A stretch of 64,000 nt of DNA from Lysinibacillus pakistanensis (lineage in GTDB: Bacteria; Bacillota; Bacilli; Bacillales_A; Planococcaceae): NCBI RefSeq assembly GCF_030123245.1, contig NZ_CP126101.1:3346501-3410500 (forward strand), given 5' to 3'. Shown in pieces: positions 1-8,568 of this stretch; positions within the stretch are counted from its first letter, which is position 1; every line of letters begins with the position of its first letter. Both the position numbers and the translations under genes were made by a program. The notes under the pieces were generated by a model. The model had not been told where the DNA came from and did no database searches. It worked only from the letters and a program-made list of their open reading frames with translations.

Positions 1-1148
1 AAGTGTGCACCTTGGAATGCTACTGTAAAGCCTGCTGCTTCAAAGGCATTTTTCGCATAACGTGTTTTCGCGATATTTTGCATAGCCATTTCACGAATAC
101 CTTGTTTACCTAGAGCTGTCATAGCTACAGAAGCTGCAAGTGCAAGAAGTGCTTGGTTTGAGCAAATATTAGATGTTGCTTTATCACGACGGATATGTTG
201 TTCACGCGCTTGTAATGTTAATACATAGCCACGACGACCTTCGCCATCCACTGTTTCACCAATCAGACGACCTGGAACCTTACGCATTAATTTATTCGTT
301 ACCGCAAAGAAACCACAGTGTGGACCACCGAATGCTTCAGAAATTCCGAAAACTTGTGCATCACCTACACAAATATCAGCTCCAAGCTTACCAGGAGGTG
401 TTAAAATACCTAATGCAAGTGGGTTAGAAGACACGACAAATAAGCTTTTTGCTTCATGTGCAATATCTCCAATTACTTGAATGTCCTCCACTTGACCAAA
501 GAAGTTTGGATATTGTGCAATAACAGCTGCTGTGTTGTCATCAATTAACTCTTTTAATGCGTCAATATCTGTTACACCATTTTTGTGTGGAACAGTCACG
601 ATATCAATCGATTGACCGTAGGCATATGTAGCCACAACATCGCGGTATTCTGGATGCACTGTTTCAGACACTAAAATTTTCTTACGACGTGTATGACCAG
701 CTGCCAGCATACCCGCCTCTGCTAATGCTGTACCACCGTCATACATAGAAGAGTTAGCGAGATCCATACCAGTTAGCTCAGCAATCATCGTTTGGAATTC
801 AAAAATTGCTTGTAGTTCCCCTTGTGAAATCTCTGGTTGATATGGTGTATAAGCTGTATAGAACTCTGAACGAGAAATGACATGATCCACGATTACTGGT
901 TTATAGTGATTGTAAACACCTGCACCTAAAAATGATACATTGGCATTTGTATCCTTATTTTTGGCAGCTAGAGCTGTTAATTCTTTTAATAAAGCCGATT
1001 CTGATTTTGCTTCCTTGATGTCATAAAGGCCTTTAAAACGGACTTTCTCAGGGATATCCTCAAATAACTCATCAACTGAGGATACACCGATTACGTCTAA
1101 CATTTCTTTTTGATCTTGTTCCGTCATTGGTAAATAACGATGTTTCAT
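1..1148 (-). CDS. gcvPA: Glycine dehydrogenase (decarboxylating) subunit 1, C-terminus cut by window edge
   Basis: Half of the PLP-dependent P-protein of the glycine cleavage system, which decarboxylates glycine and passes the aminomethyl group to the H-protein lipoyl arm. The reverse strand reads from ATG at 1148 (MKHRYLPMTEQDQKEML) and stays open to base 1, about 382 codons of the usual ~448. Family stretches such as NVSFLGAGVYNHY, YTPYQPEISQG and NSSMYDGGTALAEA are clear. It begins 25 bp after the gcvT stop with a GAGGG ribosome-binding site, so it is the second gene of the riboswitch-controlled gcvT-gcvPA(-gcvPB) operon. The catalytic lysine is on the partner subunit, outside the window. 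Confidence 0.95.
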   Translation of the reverse strand, partial: MKHRYLPMTEQDQKEMLDVIGVSSVDELFEDIPEKVRFKGLYDIKEAKSESALLKELTALAAKNKDTNANVSFLGAGVYNHYKPVIVDHVISRSEFYTAYTPYQPEISQGELQAIFEFQTMIAELTGMDLANSSMYDGGTALAEAGMLAAGHTRRKKILVSETVHPEYRDVVATYAYGQSIDIVTVPHKNGVTDIDALKELIDDNTAAVIAQYPNFFGQVEDIQVIGDIAHEAKSLFVVSSNPLALGILTPPGKLGADICVGDAQVFGISEAFGGPHCGFFAVTNKLMRKVPGRLIGETVDGEGRRGYVLTLQAREQHIRRDKATSNICSNQALLALAASVAMTALGKQGIREMAMQNIAKTRYAKNAFEAAGFTVAFQGAH

Positions 1149-1173
1149 AAATGTAGGTCCCTCTTTTCAACTA

Positions 1174-2277
1174 TTATTTTGAACGTTTGTAAAACGGTGT
1201 TTCAACTGTTATTACTTTTAAGTGCTTTCCACGGATTTCAATTTCTAGCTCAGTTCCGATTGTTGCGAATTGACTGTCAATTAATGCGTGACCAACATTA
1301 CGTTTAGAAGAAGGAAGCTGTGTACCAGTTGTCACTTCACCGATTTCCTGACCATCCTTAAATACCTTGTAACCATGACGCGGAATTCCTTTATCAATCA
1401 TTTCAATTCCTACCAGTTTGCGTGGAAGACCATTTTCCTTCTGAGCTACTAATGCATCATGACCGATAAAGTCCTCTTTATTCAATTTCACAGCAAAGCC
1501 AATACCAGCCTCTAGTGGCGAAATCGTTGCTGATAGCTCTTGTCCGTATAGTGGGAGACCCGCTTCGAAACGAAGTGTATCACGACAGCCTAGACCTGCA
1601 GGAACAACACCTTTGTCTTGACCAGCCTCTAAAATTTTACCCCATAAAGCTTTAATATCTTCTGGAGCACCATACAATTCAAAGCCATCTTCTCCCGTAT
1701 AACCGCTACGAGAAACTAATACTTTATGTCCTGCAACCTCTACATCCTCTTGGAAGCGGAAATATTTAATGGCACTAATATCAGTCGTTGTTAAAGATTG
1801 AAGAACCTCTTCTGCTAATGGCCCTTGTAAAGCAATTTGTGCATAGGCATCTGATTGATTGTCAATCGTCACATCATATTGATGTTGATTCTCCATCATC
1901 CAATCATAATCTTTTTCAATATTTGCGGCATTGACGCATAATAAATAGTGATTGTCTGCTAATTTATACGTTAATAAATCATCGACAACACCACCATCTT
2001 CATAGCACATTGCGTTGTATTGCGCTTGACCTACTGCAATTTTCGAAATATCATTGGACAGAAGATTTTGTAAAAAATCTAATGCTTCGGGTCCTGTTAC
2101 TAAAATTTCCCCCATATGTGATACATCAAATAAGCCTGCACGATTACGCACTGCATCGTGTTCTTCTTTAATAGAAGAGAATTGAACTGGTAATTCCCAT
2201 CCACCAAAGTCAACTGTTTTAGCACCGTATTTTGCGTATTCTTCAAATAGAGGTGTACGTTTTAATTCACTCGCCAT
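1174..2277 (-). CDS. gcvT: Aminomethyltransferase (glycine cleavage T-protein)
   Basis: Transfers the methylene group from H-protein-bound aminomethyl to tetrahydrofolate, releasing ammonia. The 367 residues match the family length. The N-terminal folate-binding fold shows [15 protein letters not shown] (~45-60) and the SNDI motif; [10 protein letters not shown] (~193) and the C-terminal barrel ([21 protein letters not shown]) are present. ATG at 2277 is chosen because GGGGG lies 9 bp upstream; an overlapping ATG in another frame stops after four codons. First gene after the glycine riboswitch leader, so expected to be induced by glycine. Confidence 0.96.
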   Translation of the reverse strand: MASELKRTPLFEEYAKYGAKTVDFGGWELPVQFSSIKEEHDAVRNRAGLFDVSHMGEILVTGPEALDFLQNLLSNDISKIAVGQAQYNAMCYEDGGVVDDLLTYKLADNHYLLCVNAANIEKDYDWMMENQHQYDVTIDNQSDAYAQIALQGPLAEEVLQSLTTTDISAIKYFRFQEDVEVAGHKVLVSRSGYTGEDGFELYGAPEDIKALWGKILEAGQDKGVVPAGLGCRDTLRFEAGLPLYGQELSATISPLEAGIGFAVKLNKEDFIGHDALVAQKENGLPRKLVGIEMIDKGIPRHGYKVFKDGQEIGEVTTGTQLPSSKRNVGHALIDSQFATIGTELEIEIRGKHLKVITVETPFYKRSK

Positions 2278-2372
2278 TCATTTTTGCCCCCTTATTGTTA
2301 GTTACATTCTACTTAGTAGTAGTTCGTCTGCTTCTTGTATGAATACGGTCTATACTTGCCGTATAAAGACAT

Positions 2373-2412
2373 AAAAAAAGACAGACGAACCCCTTTTTCG
2401 GGATTCTCTGTC
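2373..2412 (-). terminator. Riboswitch-controlled intrinsic terminator before gcvT
   Basis: Minus-strand hairpin with arms GACAGA and TCTGTC and an inner GAATCCC/GGGGTTC pairing, followed by seven T. It starts at the 3' end of the second aptamer, so its 5' arm can pair alternatively with aptamer sequence. That mutual exclusion is the usual glycine-ON mechanism (inference from layout). Confidence 0.88.
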
Positions 2413-2612
2413 CTTGCACCTGAAAGTTACACCAGACTGGCTCGCATTGTCTCTTTGCCAATCAGCCGGCTTTCCCCTTTGGTGGCTGTTATTGTTATAC
2501 TACAGCTCTCTCCAGAGTTGCGTCTTGTACGAGTCCTTTTACCTGAGAGATTCATAGCCTTTTGCTACTTGCTCCTTCGGCGGCGTCTCTACGCGCTCTC
2601 CCCGCACAATCA
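2373..2612 (-). promoter_or_regulatory. Tandem glycine riboswitch with expression-platform terminator
   Basis: Read on the minus strand, two aptamer-like modules lie in series: the first has GGGGAGAGC, GCCGCCGAAGGAGCAA and ATCTCTCAGG; the second has CTCTGGAGAGAGC, CAGCCACCAAAGGGGAAAG and TTTCAGGTGCAAGGACAGAG. These are the hallmark conserved blocks of paired gcvT-class glycine aptamers. They are followed by a terminator (2373-2412: GACAGA/TCTGTC stem and a run of T). Known riboswitches of this layout in Bacilli switch transcription on when glycine binds. A perfect palindrome CCAAGATTCATCTTGG (2618-2633) lies just upstream. Confidence 0.93.
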
Positions 2613-2757
2613 TCCGCCCAAGATTCATCTTGGTACTATTTAGTATTCAATGAACATTTAGTTACTTATTTGTCTATATCCTAACATTAAATATATTGAA
2701 AAGGCAAACATTTTTTAAATTATAATAAATAACGAATGTTATAGTTATTTTCACTAA

Positions 2758-3273
2758 TCATCGTTCGCCTTTTAGCCTTTTAACTTGGAATACTAAATAC
2801 TCAAGAATTTGACGGATGGTTCTGCCCTCTGTTAACACTTGAATATGTCCTGCATCACGGTAAAATTTCCTTCTGTAATGATACAGCTTCTCTAGCTCTT
2901 CTTTCGTTGAGCTTTGCACAATCGGTCGGTTTTGATCATGCTGTATTCGCTTATAAATATCTTCGAATGTCGCATCTAAAAAAAACACGAGTCCACTGCG
3001 TCTCATTATTTTCCTGTTTTCAGCATTGACGGCAACGCCACCACCAGTTGAAATAATACAAGCTTCATCACGGAAATTTTTCAAAAATTCTGTTTCTATT
3101 TCCCGAAACCGTGCCTCTCCGTATTTTTCAAAAATCTGAGGAATTGTCATACCCTGCTGTCTCACAATTTCATGATCCATATCATAATAGGGCATCTTTA
3201 ACAAATAGCTTAAACGTCTTCCTAACGCACTTTTCCCGCAGCCCATAAAGCCAACTAAATATATTTTTCGCAT
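2758..3273 (-). CDS. aroK: Shikimate kinase
   Basis: Phosphorylates the 3-hydroxyl of shikimate with ATP in chorismate synthesis. Starts MRKIYLVGFMGCGKSALGRR: the Walker A loop GFMGCGKS is at residues 8-15, the DxD-type YDMDHEI at ~34, the shikimate-binding FRxxE (FREIE) at ~58 and GGGVA at ~79, with the lid region QNRPI at ~115. A GTG three codons upstream (3282) overlaps the GAAGG ribosome site, so ATG 3273 (8-bp spacing, 171 aa) is preferred. It lies 20 bp after comGG on the same strand, so it may be read with the comG operon. It is the only shikimate-pathway gene here besides the chorismate-using trpE/G. Confidence 0.95.
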   Translation of the reverse strand: MRKIYLVGFMGCGKSALGRRLSYLLKMPYYDMDHEIVRQQGMTIPQIFEKYGEARFREIETEFLKNFRDEACIISTGGGVAVNAENRKIMRRSGLVFFLDATFEDIYKRIQHDQNRPIVQSSTKEELEKLYHYRRKFYRDAGHIQVLTEGRTIRQILEYLVFQVKRLKGER

Positions 3274-3292
3274 TCGAATCACCTTCTTATAA

Positions 3293-3493
3293 CTACGATT
3301 CTACACTGTCTGACAAAATTTGTCCTAATAAATTTATCGTAGCGCGAACATTCATTTTTTCAAGCGAATCATATGTTCGATACTGAATTTCATAAGACGT
3401 ACAATACGTAAGAACAAAAGTAGTTACAAAAAATAATAATGCAATTGCGATTAAAAAAATAGCCCCTCTGTCATTTTTCAATAATTGGTACAT
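3293..3493 (-). CDS. comGG: Competence pseudopilus minor component ComGG-like
   Basis: Last gene of the comG operon. About 66 residues from ATG 3493 (AAGGAGCG 8 bp upstream), overlapping comGF by 23 bp. A short KNDRGAIFLIAIALLFF segment forms a prepilin-type hydrophobic helix without the full GFxxxE signature, as in known ComGG. It is much shorter than B. subtilis ComGG (~124 aa). Identity rests on position after ComGF and the N-terminal helix; the soluble domain is reduced. Likely a minor tip component of the DNA-uptake pseudopilus. Confidence 0.75.
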   Translation of the reverse strand: MYQLLKNDRGAIFLIAIALLFFVTTFVLTYCTSYEIQYRTYDSLEKMNVRATINLLGQILSDSVES

Positions 3494-3896
3494 AGAAGGT
3501 TCGCTCCTTTTGGATACCACTTGGAAATTCAACAGCTACAGTAACCCTATTATTTTCATATTGAAATTGGCATTTATTAATACCAATTAACATCGGTACA
3601 TGCCCACCATTTACTTGGTCACGAATTAAATTATTATAACAATCAATATTATGAATCGTATTCCCCGATTCAAAGGTTATTCTCTTTTGGTTCTGTCGAA
3701 TCGTAAAAAAAGTAATATTTTCAAAATAACTATTTAAATCGTATACAAATAGCTCCCACTTTGATTGTTCATCAGATATTACTGTCGTTTTCATCTCGGC
3801 ATACCAAAGCATAATTAACACAACAAGCTGCATAACTAGTACAAACACGACTAATTGAAATAAAGCTTCAAGCAATGTATACCCTTTCTCATTCAT
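3471..3896 (-). CDS. comGF: Competence minor pseudopilin ComGF
   Basis: Type IV prepilin-like protein of the DNA-uptake pseudopilus. MNEKGYTLLEALFQLVVFVL carries the prepilin peptidase site (G before Y, Glu at +5 after the cleavage point) and the hydrophobic helix. About 141 residues, including the typical ComGF QNQKRITFESGN and YVPI stretches. ATG 3896 has AGGTGA 5 bp upstream and overlaps the comGE stop; a GTG three codons earlier lies inside that ribosome site. Coupled translation with comGE and comGG is implied by the overlaps. Confidence 0.88.
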   Translation of the reverse strand: MNEKGYTLLEALFQLVVFVLVMQLVVLIMLWYAEMKTTVISDEQSKWELFVYDLNSYFENITFFTIRQNQKRITFESGNTIHNIDCYNNLIRDQVNGGHVPMLIGINKCQFQYENNRVTVAVEFPSGIQKERTFYVPIIEK

Positions 3897-4206
3897 TGAC
3901 TTCACCTGTCAGCCGTATACATTTTTCACGTATTTCACGTGTATTTTGAAAGGTTACACATATTTCTTGTCCCTCAAATATCCAATGAAAATCCACATTT
4001 TCAATTGTTTTTGAACCTTCCTGTTGCCGTGAATGCCAGTATTGCTTTAAACCCTCATAGGCAGTCTCTGCTGCGATAACCTCTAGCTTTTTGTTAGATA
4101 AATTTGTTTTCATTGAATAGCTAATTGGTAATAATGCCACACATAGTAACATAAGGATGCCAATGGATAAAATCGTTTCTACAAATGAATAGCCTGTCTC
4201 ATTCAA
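3889..4206 (-). CDS. comGE: Competence minor pseudopilin ComGE
   Basis: Prepilin-like NETGYSFVETILSIGILMLL at the N-terminus gives the cleavage Gly, Glu+5 and the transmembrane/helix-packing segment. A TTG at 4206 with GAGGGAG six bases upstream puts the start four codons before the cleavage glycine, as usual for pseudopilins; a further in-frame TTG (4227) lacks a ribosome site. About 105 residues. Overlaps comGD by 8 bp and comGF by 8 bp. Start choice is inference; family assignment is by motif and operon position. Confidence 0.82.
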   Translation of the reverse strand: MNETGYSFVETILSIGILMLLCVALLPISYSMKTNLSNKKLEVIAAETAYEGLKQYWHSRQQEGSKTIENVDFHWIFEGQEICVTFQNTREIREKCIRLTGEVNE

Positions 4207-4645
4207 CTCTAGCTCTCCCTCGTCCAAGTGTAATCACAACTCTTTTAATGCCTTGAGGTGTTTTAAATGTTACAGTTCCTGCAGTCATGACATTGCCACT
4301 ATAGTTATACATAATGGTTTGCACGGAGCTCGAAGCCGGCATTAATTCAACCCCTTTCGGAAAAGGCCTGTCATATAAATGAGTATAAAAATCTTTTTTG
4401 ATAATATAGCGTTTTGTCGAGCTTTCAAACTTCATCGAGATGTATTCTCTATGATGCATACTATAGGTTTGAATATATTGAATATCCAATTGCACTTGTG
4501 TAAAAAAACGCTCAAGTTCTTTTATTTCTGCTTGTTTCAATGAGTACTTCATGACAATCGCAGTTAAACACATCACAAAAAATAACACAATTAACATTTC
4601 AAGCAACGTATATCCTTGATCATTTTTTAAGCTACTCACGTTCAT
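4199..4645 (-). CDS. comGD: Competence minor pseudopilin ComGD
   Basis: Begins MNVSSLKNDQGYTLLEMLIV: prepilin cleavage motif GYTLLEM followed by a ~20-residue hydrophobic helix, then a ~110-residue soluble domain. 148 residues, near the B. subtilis size. Start ATG overlaps the comGC stop as ATGA, implying translational coupling. Processed by the ComC prepilin peptidase (not in window) and assembled with ComGC. Confidence 0.9.
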   Translation of the reverse strand: MNVSSLKNDQGYTLLEMLIVLFFVMCLTAIVMKYSLKQAEIKELERFFTQVQLDIQYIQTYSMHHREYISMKFESSTKRYIIKKDFYTHLYDRPFPKGVELMPASSSVQTIMYNYSGNVMTAGTVTFKTPQGIKRVVITLGRGRARVE

Positions 4646-4983
4646 CCGCCGCTAGAGTCCGATCCTGAAGAGGCATTTGCCAATTTAACCTCCCCCTCAT
4701 TTGTAATCATAATTTCTTCCTTATTCGGACAGCTCGTTTCATTTTCCTTCAAATACCCCTTTGTTACTAAATCCTCGATTGTTGGATAAGCCATAAAATC
4801 CACCCGATATGCTTCTACTTGTCCCTGTACCATAGAAATATAAGCTTTACAGCCCTTCTCATCGATTGTGGCAAAATGCTTCGTCACATTTGGGATTGTG
4901 ATTAAAATTAGGATGGAAATAATTAGAAGTACAATTAACATTTCGATAAGCGTGAATCCAGCTTGGCGCTTTATTTTTTCCAT
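4642..4983 (-). CDS. comGC: Competence major pseudopilin ComGC
   Basis: Major subunit of the competence pseudopilus. MEKIKRQAGFTLIEMLIVLL shows the canonical type IV prepilin signal (basic leader, G/F cleavage, Glu+5). Residues ~55-100 contain the paired cysteines (KGCKAYIS, ETSCPNKEE) expected to form the ComGC disulphide. 113 residues; the tail is Gly/Ser rich (ASSGSDSSGG). Lies 10 bp downstream of comGB. Confidence 0.94.
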   Translation of the reverse strand: MEKIKRQAGFTLIEMLIVLLIISILILITIPNVTKHFATIDEKGCKAYISMVQGQVEAYRVDFMAYPTIEDLVTKGYLKENETSCPNKEEIMITNEGEVKLANASSGSDSSGG

Positions 4984-4993
4984 AATAATCCTC

Positions 4994-6067
4994 CTATACT
5001 AGTTCAATCATGTGATAAATGGGTAATAGCAAACTAACATATGCAGCAACGATACAGATAGCAATGATGATAAAAAAAGTTGGCTGTACAAATGCAAGTA
5101 TTCGGTGCAATAATTGCTCCTGCTTGTCTGTCAACAATTCGCTATAGAGTAAAAGCTCTTTTCCTAAATAGCCACTTTTCTCACCATGCTCAACAAATAT
5201 GGAGAAGTCCCTCTGCCAAACAGCTGTTAATTGAACAGCCTGTGTCAAAGTATCTCCAAAAACAACGCGCTCTTTGAGACATCGAGCCAAATGCTGCAAA
5301 AGTGGCTGTAATCGCTGCTCCTCCAATATTTGCAGACTGGCCTGTAATGAAAAACCACTTTCTAGTAGACTCCCTAAATAGGCAGCAAATTGCCTCGTTA
5401 AAGATAATCGCACATAAATTTGGACAAACGGGATTTTTGAGATGATTGTAAGCTGACGGGCCATTGACTGACGTTTAAGATAGAGCTGGAAAAACAAAAT
5501 ACTACCAATCGAAGCTATACCTAATAAGACAAGAGCATCTGGGAAATGCAAGAACATTTTTGATAGCCCAATCATTGTTTGATCATTGCTAGGAGTTCGA
5601 CTCGAAATCATTTTTTCTATATTTGGAAAAAATACCGTACGAAATACAAAAAACAATAGTAACAAAAATACAATGAGTACTACTGGATATAAGAGAAGTC
5701 TCAATAATTTTTTCTTAGTTGCCTCACTTACAGCCATTTGCTTTGCTACTCCTTTTAAAGCCTCAATCATATGACCATTATTTTCAGCAACTGCAATCGC
5801 CACTAAATGATGCCTTGCAAGCCTTAATGTTTCCAAAATCCCTGTAACACCTATCCCTTGCCTAAGTTTTTCGTCGATTCGTTGCTGAATTTCTTCATGT
5901 GCCTCAATATGGTGTGGTAGGAGGATTGAAATTGCTTGAGGAAATAAATAACCCTCTTGCATTAGCACACTTAATCGACTGAAGAAATGTGCTTGCTCCT
6001 TTACCCGCCATTTTGTAGCTTTTTTGTATTCAACTAACATCTTGTCAGTGTATTTTCGTAGTTGCAT
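4994..6067 (-). CDS. comGB: Competence pilus platform protein ComGB (GspF family)
   Basis: Polytopic inner membrane platform for pseudopilus assembly. 357 residues with two GspF/T2SSF repeats: the first around residues 25-150 ending in LLRLLLYPVVLIVFLLLLFF, the second around 220-345 ending in PTFFIIIAICIVAAYVSLLLP. The repeat signature FFSRLSVLMQEG / FAAYLGSLLESG is visible in both halves. Start ATG 6067 has GAGGGG upstream and overlaps comGA by 23 bp. Confidence 0.93.
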   Translation of the reverse strand: MQLRKYTDKMLVEYKKATKWRVKEQAHFFSRLSVLMQEGYLFPQAISILLPHHIEAHEEIQQRIDEKLRQGIGVTGILETLRLARHHLVAIAVAENNGHMIEALKGVAKQMAVSEATKKKLLRLLLYPVVLIVFLLLLFFVFRTVFFPNIEKMISSRTPSNDQTMIGLSKMFLHFPDALVLLGIASIGSILFFQLYLKRQSMARQLTIISKIPFVQIYVRLSLTRQFAAYLGSLLESGFSLQASLQILEEQRLQPLLQHLARCLKERVVFGDTLTQAVQLTAVWQRDFSIFVEHGEKSGYLGKELLLYSELLTDKQEQLLHRILAFVQPTFFIIIAICIVAAYVSLLLPIYHMIELV

Positions 6068-7064
6068 ATTTTTGCCCCTCTATTAAATCTCTTTGACCTG
6101 CAAGTGTTAAATCATACGGCAGCTCATAGGTAGTATTTTGCATGATTGCTTTGATGGCCTCTTGAAGATGACCGTCGCTTAATATTTCAAACAATGCGCG
6201 ACGTTCTTCCTGAATAATTGGTGACTGGAAAAGTATTTGTGCAACAATACCTATTACCGTTTGACGAAGTTCTTCTACAGAAACGCCTAAGTCGATTAGT
6301 CGATAAAGACAGCTGACCGAATCCTTAGCATGAATGGTGCTTACCACTAAATGACCTGTTAAGGCTGCCTCTATTGCGATTTTGGCAGTTTCTTTATCAC
6401 GTATTTCACCAATCATAATGACATCAGGTGAGTGGCGTAAAATAGCCTTTAAGCCTGCAGCATATGTAACACCAGCTCGTTCATTTACTTGAATTTGAAG
6501 AAGATTCGCTTGATTATTTTCTACAGGATCTTCCAAGGAGATAACATGACGATGTAATTCTGTTGAGCAATAATGAATGAGTGAATATAACGAAGTTGAT
6601 TTTCCAGACCCGGTTGCCCCTGTGAAGCATAGGAGCCCTTGTCGATGTTTCACAAGCTCCATTAAGATGTTCGCTTCGAATTTGGAGTAACATAAAGAAG
6701 TAAGTGGAAAAGCATGGTTTTGAAGAAGAAGTCGTATAATCAGACTTTCTTTTAAAAACACTGAGGGAAGTGTAGATACCCGGAAGGCATATGGATCTTT
6801 CTCCATCGATTTCTGAAAGGAGCCGCTTTGGGGTTTGCGACGCTCACTAATATCTAAGGCTGCTAAAAATTTATAAAAGGAAATCATTCGTTCTGCTAGA
6901 TCGTTCGGTAGCTCACCAGCCTGAAGTAGCTTATCGTATTTCCGAAAATAAAGACGATACCGTTCCATTTCAGGTACTAGTAATAAATCTGATGCACCAA
7001 AATGATAAGCCCTTAGTAAAAGTTGCTCACATTTTTGTTCGACAACTGTTTCAAAATTCTGCAC
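6045..7064 (-). CDS. comGA: Competence pilus ATPase ComGA (GspE/PilB family)
   Basis: Hexameric secretion ATPase driving pseudopilus assembly and DNA uptake. Walker A GATGSGKST at ~139-147, Asp box SLEDPVE at ~175, and Walker B/His box RHSPDVIMIGEIRD ... LVVSTIHAKDS at ~210-245. 339 residues. It lacks the long N-terminal domain of type IV pilus ATPases, as ComGA does. GTG at 7064 has AGAGG 7 bp upstream. First gene of the comGA-GG operon. Confidence 0.95.
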   Translation of the reverse strand: MQNFETVVEQKCEQLLLRAYHFGASDLLLVPEMERYRLYFRKYDKLLQAGELPNDLAERMISFYKFLAALDISERRKPQSGSFQKSMEKDPYAFRVSTLPSVFLKESLIIRLLLQNHAFPLTSLCYSKFEANILMELVKHRQGLLCFTGATGSGKSTSLYSLIHYCSTELHRHVISLEDPVENNQANLLQIQVNERAGVTYAAGLKAILRHSPDVIMIGEIRDKETAKIAIEAALTGHLVVSTIHAKDSVSCLYRLIDLGVSVEELRQTVIGIVAQILFQSPIIQEERRALFEILSDGHLQEAIKAIMQNTTYELPYDLTLAGQRDLIEGQKYATTKIH

Positions 7065-7104
7065 ATTTGCACCTCTCTTCTAGTTCATTCGAATATGACC
7101 GCCC

Positions 7105-7202
7105 TATTCGATATTTCCTAGTATAGTTACGAATACGCCACGAGAAAAGCCCTTTTCTCAAAATAAAATTTTGCTGTTAAAACGCCTATCAAATTTGTTT
7201 TT
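7105..7202 (-). promoter_or_regulatory. comG promoter region with candidate ComK AT-boxes
   Basis: On the minus strand, AAAAACAAATTTG (7190-7202) and AAAATTTTATTTT (7160-7172) fit the ComK AT-box AAAA-N5-TTTT (one with a mismatch) with 17 bp between them, close to the known 18-bp class. A candidate promoter follows (TTTTCT, 17 bp, TATACT). An 18-bp perfect palindrome GAGAAAAGGGCTTTTCTC (7142-7159) overlaps its -35. ComK control is inferred. Confidence 0.5.
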
Positions 7203-7390
7203 TGGTATAAAAATGTGGATAACTTGCAAATTTCCACTAAAAAAGAACATCCCCACATGAAAAAGTTAATATTTATGCCGAAAGGAACTGTATCTTTTTC
7301 AATAATACAATATAATAGAATCAACATGATTATTTTACTAACACTTGGTAGACTAAATAATATTTGAAAAATTCAATTGAGGTGAAGCAA

Positions 7391-8101
7391 ATGATCCATC
7401 CATTAAAGATTACTAGTACATTAGCCGATGAAACTAGATACTCGATTTATGAGTACATCTTGAAAGAGAGAAAAACAGTAACGGTCCAAAATATTGCTGA
7501 TAAATTCGGCATTCATCCAAACGTTGCACGCCTGCACTTAACAAAACTTTCAGAAATTAATATAATTACTGCTGATTTTGCTAAGACAGGTAAGGGAGGG
7601 CGACCTGGCCGTGTATATAAGGCTTCCGAAAAAGGAGTATCATTAACATTCCCAAGGCGGGATGAGGATCGACTATTGAAGTGGACAATACAATTAATTC
7701 AGGAATTTGGCCCATCTGCTTTAACAAAATGTATGGACATCAGCTATCAAGATGGTTTCCAGCAGATGAAAAATTATGTAAGTGCTGAGTTAAAATTAAA
7801 TAATACCCTTTCCTTCGACCAAAAGCTTCAACTATTAACAGATAATGCTGCATTAATTGGCTATATTCCACAAATTCAGCAAACAGAGCATGGCAAAAAG
7901 GTGATATTCTCCATATTTAATTGTCCGTTCCAGGAACAGCTTACTACCCATTCAGAAATTGTATGTTCTTTACATGAATCCTATTTAAAGGGTCAGTTAG
8001 ATGCATTATTTTCTAGTAATGAATTTATTCAGATTGAAAGTATGATACATAATTGTGATTTATGTAAATATGAAATAAACGTGACAGAAATAGATCGCTA
8101 A
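7391..8101 (+). CDS. Winged-helix regulator with C-terminal cysteine cluster (SufR-like)
   Basis: About 236 residues from ATG 7391 (GAGGTG 6 bp upstream). The N-terminal ~80 residues form a winged helix: VTVQNIADKFGIHPNVARLHLTKLSE as the helix-turn-helix and GGRPGRVYKAS as the wing. The C-terminal half has cysteines in NCPFQEQL, EIVCSLHE and IHNCDLCKYEI, a spacing like the Fe-S ligands of cyanobacterial SufR and related repressors. Divergent from comGA. Likely a DNA-binding sensor of Fe-S status, redox or metal; target unknown. Cluster binding is inference from the cysteine pattern. Confidence 0.75.
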   Translation: MIHPLKITSTLADETRYSIYEYILKERKTVTVQNIADKFGIHPNVARLHLTKLSEINIITADFAKTGKGGRPGRVYKASEKGVSLTFPRRDEDRLLKWTIQLIQEFGPSALTKCMDISYQDGFQQMKNYVSAELKLNNTLSFDQKLQLLTDNAALIGYIPQIQQTEHGKKVIFSIFNCPFQEQLTTHSEIVCSLHESYLKGQLDALFSSNEFIQIESMIHNCDLCKYEINVTEIDR

Positions 8102-8218
8102 TTTAAAATTCCATTTGTTTGTCACAAAGAAGGAGAAGTTCCAGTTTACAGACACCTTTCATATCATTTATAATGAGTAAGAGATTATTGTGTCGTGGGC
8201 AAAAGGAGGGGAAATTTC

Positions 8219-8461
8219 ATGGATAATATGTATAAAGTTATGGCATTCTGGACAGGTATTTTTGCAGTTATGTTCTACCTTGGTGGTATGAACGAAGTAT
8301 CGCTATTATTCGTAGGTAATACAGGTTTATTCTTATTATTAGGCTTCTTAAACCTTTCAGAACGTATGTACATGTACATTTTCGGAGCATATTTAACTGT
8401 ATTCTTCGCTGGCTTCACGTACTATACAACATTTATTCACGTACCTGGTGGCGGTCATTAA
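8219..8461 (+). CDS. yqgY: DUF2626 small membrane protein (YqgY-like)
   Basis: 80 residues from ATG 8219 with a strong AAAGGAGGGG ribosome site. Nearly all hydrophobic: three membrane segments (KVMAFWTGIFAVMFYLGG, LLFVGNTGLFLLLGFL, MYIFGAYLTVFFAGFTYYTTF) and a short HVPGGGH tail. Matches the DUF2626 pattern and sits in the same comG-yqgX neighbourhood as B. subtilis yqgY. Function unknown. Confidence 0.85.
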   Translation: MDNMYKVMAFWTGIFAVMFYLGGMNEVSLLFVGNTGLFLLLGFLNLSERMYMYIFGAYLTVFFAGFTYYTTFIHVPGGGH

Positions 8462-8474
8462 TACAGAGAAAATC

Positions 8475-8510
8475 GCGTGCCTCATTTAAAATATGAGGCA
8501 CGCTTTTTTT
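8475..8510 (+). terminator. Intrinsic terminator after yqgY
   Basis: Perfect stem GCGTGCCTCA/TGAGGCACGC followed by seven T, 14 bp after the yqgY stop. Confidence 0.9.
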
Positions 8511-8530
8511 GTCTCTATCTTTTATGAGCA

Positions 8531-8562
8531 TAATAAAATCCCCCTTTAGGGTAAGGGGGATT
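8531..8562 (-). terminator. Intrinsic terminator after yidC
   Basis: Minus-strand stem AATCCCCCTT/AAGGGGGATT with a short loop, then TTTTATT. It directly follows the yidC stop. Confidence 0.85.
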
Positions 8563-8568
8563 AATACT

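Noticed and set aside
2335..2643. 102-residue plus-strand ORF
   Set aside because: It is antisense to the glycine riboswitch, whose conserved blocks explain the sequence.
7127..7327. 66-residue minus-strand ORF before comGA
   Set aside because: Covers the AT-rich comG promoter region; no ribosome site.
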